DNA from: NAT127 sp034717695
Lineage (GTDB): Bacteria; Pseudomonadota; Gammaproteobacteria; Pseudomonadales; Porticoccaceae
Assembly: GCA_034717695.1 (NCBI GenBank)
Contig: JAYELS010000055.1
Coordinates: forward strand, 60,238-124,237
Reading direction: 5' to 3'
Length of the DNA: 64,000 nucleotides
Shown: positions 61,668 to 64,000 of the stretch, piece after piece
Layout of the letters: the number at the start of each line of letters is the position of its first letter
Position numbering within the stretch: position 1 is the stretch's first letter
Notes under the pieces: model-generated
Told to the model about the DNA's origin: nothing
Database searches by the model: none
Seen by the model: only the letters and a program-made list of their open reading frames with translations
Translations under genes and position numbers: made by a program

Positions 61668-62942
61668 CTACCAGCGGCGGCGCAATTGCACGGCACGGCG
61701 CCGTTCCCGAAGGCTGTCGCGCCGCTCCTCGGCACTGAGATAGCGGGTATCGGCCGGCAGCTCCTCCCGCAGGCGGGCCAGGGGCACGCTGCGCAGGGTG
61801 GGCACCGGGCCCGACGAGGCCTCGTTCCAGCGCAACATCAGAGTGCCCTCCAACAGCCCCCCGGTATCGAGCCAGTTGGCGACGCCGGGATCCTCGCTGG
61901 CGATCACCGCGCGGAACTTGCCATCCCCGTCGAGCCGCGCCTGGGCGGCATTGAGGCTGCTCTGGTGGTTCATCCAGTTGACGGAGTTCCACAACATGTC
62001 CGACAGCTGCACGTTCCAGTAACGGACCCGCTCCGGCAATTCGGTTTCAAGAATGAGGGCGTGGCCCGGTTCGATCTGGAAAATTCCCTGATAGTAGTGT
62101 TGCCCCTCGACGCCGCCGCGCCCCGCCCAATCGTCGTGCTGCAGGCGGTTGACGAAGCCCTGGCTGCGCAGGTTGTGGATATGGCGGGCGACGAAACCGG
62201 CGTAGAACCTGGGGTAGGCCATCAGGGCATCGAGGCGGCGGGCGATCTCGGCACCATCCGGCACCCGCGGGCGCGCCGGTGGGTCCAGGCGCTCGATGGC
62301 AATCCGCGCCTCGCGATCGACACCCCAGTGGTAGGACGCCTGGCGCACGTTGAGGGTCCGGGTGCGGGGGTCGAGTGGATACCAGTCGCCCTGGTAGCCG
62401 GCGGGCTTCTCCACGCTCAACAGGATGTCGAAGGCGCCGTCGGGGCCGATGGTGAACTTGTCGATATCCAGGGCGCCAAGGGAGGGCCCCAGTTCGTCGA
62501 GCACGCCAAGCCCCCCGGCCACGAAGTCGAAGATCAGGAACAGGCCGTCCCCCCGGTAGCCGGAGAGGCGATAGGTGCCCTCGCCATTGATCTTGGTGTA
62601 GCCGTAGATGAAGTCCGGGTTGACCCCCACGGTGTTCAGCACCGTATTTACCGACGGCACGAAATCGGGATAGTCCGGATCGCTCATGGCGCTGAACATG
62701 CCGCCGGAGAAACTCTTCGCCAGCAGCAGGTATACCTCCTGACGCCGGGTTTCCTCCTGCGATCCTTCAATGTCCGCCAACACCGCCCGCGCCTCGGAGA
62801 GCGTTGCGAGGTAACTTTCCCACTCTGGCAAACGATCGTCCTTCGGGAAATCGTCAGCTGCCATAACTCCTCCTGTTATCGTCATCATCAGTGGTGTGAC
62901 AAGTGCCGCCACCCTGAGTGCTGTTTTTAGCGAACCGGCCAT
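61668..62942 (-). CDS. DUF1214 domain-containing exported protein
   Basis: A 424-residue protein with a signal peptide (about 1-28, VMAAD) and a C-terminal DUF1214 domain (about 290-400; YYQGIFQIEPGHALILETELPERVRYWNVQLSDMLW). DUF1214/DUF1254 proteins are abundant in marine gammaproteobacteria and actinobacteria that use steroids or hydrophobic compounds, but their activity is unknown. It starts 8 bases after the NTF2-like gene and is probably co-transcribed with it. Confidence 0.85.
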   Translation of the reverse strand: MAGSLKTALRVAALVTPLMMTITGGVMAADDFPKDDRLPEWESYLATLSEARAVLADIEGSQEETRRQEVYLLLAKSFSGGMFSAMSDPDYPDFVPSVNTVLNTVGVNPDFIYGYTKINGEGTYRLSGYRGDGLFLIFDFVAGGLGVLDELGPSLGALDIDKFTIGPDGAFDILLSVEKPAGYQGDWYPLDPRTRTLNVRQASYHWGVDREARIAIERLDPPARPRVPDGAEIARRLDALMAYPRFYAGFVARHIHNLRSQGFVNRLQHDDWAGRGGVEGQHYYQGIFQIEPGHALILETELPERVRYWNVQLSDMLWNSVNWMNHQSSLNAAQARLDGDGKFRAVIASEDPGVANWLDTGGLLEGTLMLRWNEASSGPVPTLRSVPLARLREELPADTRYLSAEERRDSLRERRRAVQLRRRW

Positions 62943-62950
62943 GACCCGTC

Positions 62951-63505
62951 TCAGATGTCCAGCACGGTCTGGATAGCCACTGGATCCACGGGCTCAAACC
63001 GTAGCGGGGCTCCTGAATATACAATCTCACCCAGCATCAGGCCCCGTTCCAGATCCATGGGGTGCAGGCTCACTGAGCGGTAGCTGATCAGGTAGCGCTG
63101 GGCGGGATCAAGGTCCGCCACCCGGCCGGCGAACATACTGCCCTGGTAGATGCCGTGGAGAATGCCCTCGAACATCAAGCCCCAGTCGCCAAACGCCCAG
63201 CGCTCATCGTCAAACGGACCCGCCAGGTTGTCCCCCAGGTCAATCACCCGCTGGTACATGGCGCGGGCCTCGGCGGTGGTGTGGAATTCCAGCACGCCCC
63301 CCATCACAAAGGGATGGCCGTCAAAGCGATAGTGCACCCGATCCCGTGGCAGTGTCGCCATGATCATATCCATGTCGTTGGTCACCTCGCCCCACCAGTG
63401 CTGGCGGTAGATTTCCAGCATGGCGCGATGGCGCGGGTTCGATTCGCCGGCGATGGTCCCATCGAGGCGAGCCAGGGCGGCGGTGGCGGATGAGATTTGT
63501 TCCAT
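62951..63505 (-). CDS. NTF2-like / SnoaL-like fold protein
   Basis: A 184-residue protein with the helical start and cone-shaped beta-sheet pattern of the SnoaL/NTF2-like superfamily (RAMLEIYRQHWWGEVTNDMDMIMATL, YRFDGHPFVMGG, WGLMFEGILHGIYQGSMF). Members include polyketide cyclases and steroid isomerases or dehydratases. It is the first gene of a two-gene unit with DUF1214. The specific activity is not evident. Confidence 0.7.
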   Translation of the reverse strand: MEQISSATAALARLDGTIAGESNPRHRAMLEIYRQHWWGEVTNDMDMIMATLPRDRVHYRFDGHPFVMGGVLEFHTTAEARAMYQRVIDLGDNLAGPFDDERWAFGDWGLMFEGILHGIYQGSMFAGRVADLDPAQRYLISYRSVSLHPMDLERGLMLGEIVYSGAPLRFEPVDPVAIQTVLDI

Positions 63506-63750
63506 GACTGAGGCGCCTTGTTTTTATGGAGTATCGACGTGTTATCGAGCAACTCTGCCTGCTCGGCAAAATCGTTGGGCGGGGGAGCCTCCCTCGGGAA
63601 AGCCGATGCTCAGAACAATTAATGTCTGTGCCTTATGGGTCCACAGTAACCAAAAGCCGGACATACCGCAAGGAGCGAACCCGTCACGGACCTAGGCGCC
63701 ATACGGCACTGCGTAGAGTTTATGTTGCATTGGATGTTGGCTTTTGGATA
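63506..63750. other. Gene-free stretch left of the rRNA terminators
   Basis: No convincing coding region or RNA gene. It contains the promoter side of the NTF2-like/DUF1214 unit and is less GC-rich than its surroundings. The short frames present lack ribosome binding sites and recognisable similarity. Confidence 0.5.
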
Positions 63751-63785
63751 AAAAACCCCCGAGGCTGGGTTGAACCTCGGGGTTT
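63751..63785 (-). terminator. Second (distal) intrinsic terminator of the rRNA operon
   Basis: CCCCCGAGG and CCTCGGGG form a strong stem; on the minus strand the hairpin is followed by a run of T (AAAAA at 63751-63755). It backs up the proximal terminator at 63914-63943. It is preceded on the minus strand by a second copy of the 5S tail sequence. Confidence 0.8.
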
Positions 63786-63786
63786 C

Positions 63787-63964
63787 TGTTTGAAGCCTGG
63801 CGAGAGCCGGCCCCGCGACCAAAGGAAGCGCAGTGGGTCTGAGAGCCGGCCCCGCGAAGCGCTTTGGGTCCCTAGGTCAGCGCCAGTTGCCCAGCGGGAA
63901 TCTGGCACACAGTAAAACGCCCTGACTCTCTCGAATCAGGGCGCTACTGTTTGAAGCCTGGCGA
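63787..63964 (-). repeat. Duplicated 5S 3'-tail sequence and flanking repeat
   Basis: The 17-mer TGTTTGAAGCCTGGCGA (plus strand) occurs at 63948-63964, where it is the true end of 5S rRNA and its trailer, and again at 63787-63803 between the two terminators. In addition GAGAGCCGGCCCCGCGA occurs at 63803-63819 and 63841-63857. The arrangement suggests a partial duplication of the 5S end, perhaps the remnant of a deleted second 5S gene. Confidence 0.8.
63914..63943 (-). terminator. Proximal intrinsic terminator of the rRNA operon
   Basis: CGCCCTGA (63918-63925) and TCAGGGCG (63936-63943) form an eight-base-pair stem, followed on the minus strand by TTTT. It lies about 10 bases after the end of the 5S rRNA. 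Confidence 0.85.
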
Positions 63965-64000
63965 TGACCTACTCTCACATGGGGAGACCCCACACTACCA
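63954..64000 (-). rRNA. rrf: 5S ribosomal RNA, 3' end (partial)
   Basis: Read on the minus strand, the last 47 bases give the 3' part of bacterial 5S rRNA: TGGTAGTGTGGGGTC, then CCCATGTGAGAGTAGG and TCATCGCCAGGC. The rest of the gene, and presumably 23S and 16S, lies beyond the right edge. The exact 3' end is set within a few bases by pairing of GCCAGGC with the usual 5' end. Confidence 0.95.

Overview
The window is GC-rich, densely coded chromosomal DNA from a gammaproteobacterium. The strongest placement evidence is the conserved block rsfS-rlmH-mrdA-rodA-mltB-rlpA-dacA-ybeD-lipB-lipA, the split class II ribonucleotide reductase nrdJa/nrdJb known from Pseudomonas and relatives, and the run of LLM-class oxidoreductases, P450, DUF1214 and MCE genes often seen in oligotrophic or marine members of Cellvibrionales/Halieaceae/Spongiibacteraceae type. 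The family assignment is inference. The window closes inside the 3' end of a 5S rRNA on the minus strand, so an rRNA operon lies just to the right.

Layout. 0-5.5 kb: a lytic transglycosylase lipoprotein (cut at the left edge), a TrmY-family SPOUT protein, an MFS exporter, and a minus-strand group of two LLM flavin/F420 oxidoreductases, a YqaA membrane protein and a possible globin-like protein. 5.7-6.0 kb and 9.8-10.1 kb: two arrays, each of three copies of the same dispersed hairpin repeat, flanking the B12-dependent ribonucleotide reductase (nrdJa-nrdJb, with a NrdR box) and a flavin reductase. 10.1-17.4 kb: a tightly packed minus-strand operon headed by a CarH/LitR-type B12-binding MerR photoregulator, followed by two CFA-synthase-like methyltransferases, a FAD amine-oxidase-like protein, DUF1365, DUF1295, DUF2878 and DUF6134 proteins. 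This looks like a light-controlled membrane-lipid modification system. 17.5-19.3 kb: a lower-GC patch with a second MerR regulator divergent from DUF2938 and DUF2798 genes. 19.3-25.6 kb: rimO, a long membrane-anchored coiled-coil protein, a small conserved protein, a CPD photolyase and a Blc-type lipocalin; the last two commonly accompany LitR elsewhere.

25.6-38.7 kb: lipoic acid synthesis (lipA, lipB, ybeD), the cell-wall elongation block (dacA, rlpA, mltB, rodA, mrdA), a ccdAB toxin-antitoxin pair placed between mrdA and rlmH, then rlmH, rsfS, nadD, proA and a Lon-N-domain protein. 38.8-46.5 kb: a cyclic-di-GMP neighbourhood: an EAL protein, an operon of outer-membrane beta-barrel, short PstS-like periplasmic protein and CHASE8-HAMP-PAS-GGDEF cyclase, and a MASE3-PAS-GGDEF-EAL protein. 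46.7-57.2 kb: a cytochrome P450, fumC, tex, a SemiSWEET, a cupin, a c-type-cytochrome-like protein whose CXXCH reads CXXSH, an SLC13 permease and a molybdopterin oxidoreductase. 57.4-61.7 kb: an MCE (Mla-like) lipid ABC transporter with its auxiliary lipoprotein, then a sulfotransferase. 61.7-63.5 kb: DUF1214 and NTF2-like proteins. 63.7-64.0 kb: tandem terminators and the 5S tail.

The most promising less-described systems are the photoreceptor-headed lipid operon (10.1-17.4 kb) and the barrel/PstS-like/cyclase operon (40.3-43.6 kb). No tRNA, CRISPR array, prophage or complete insertion sequence was seen.
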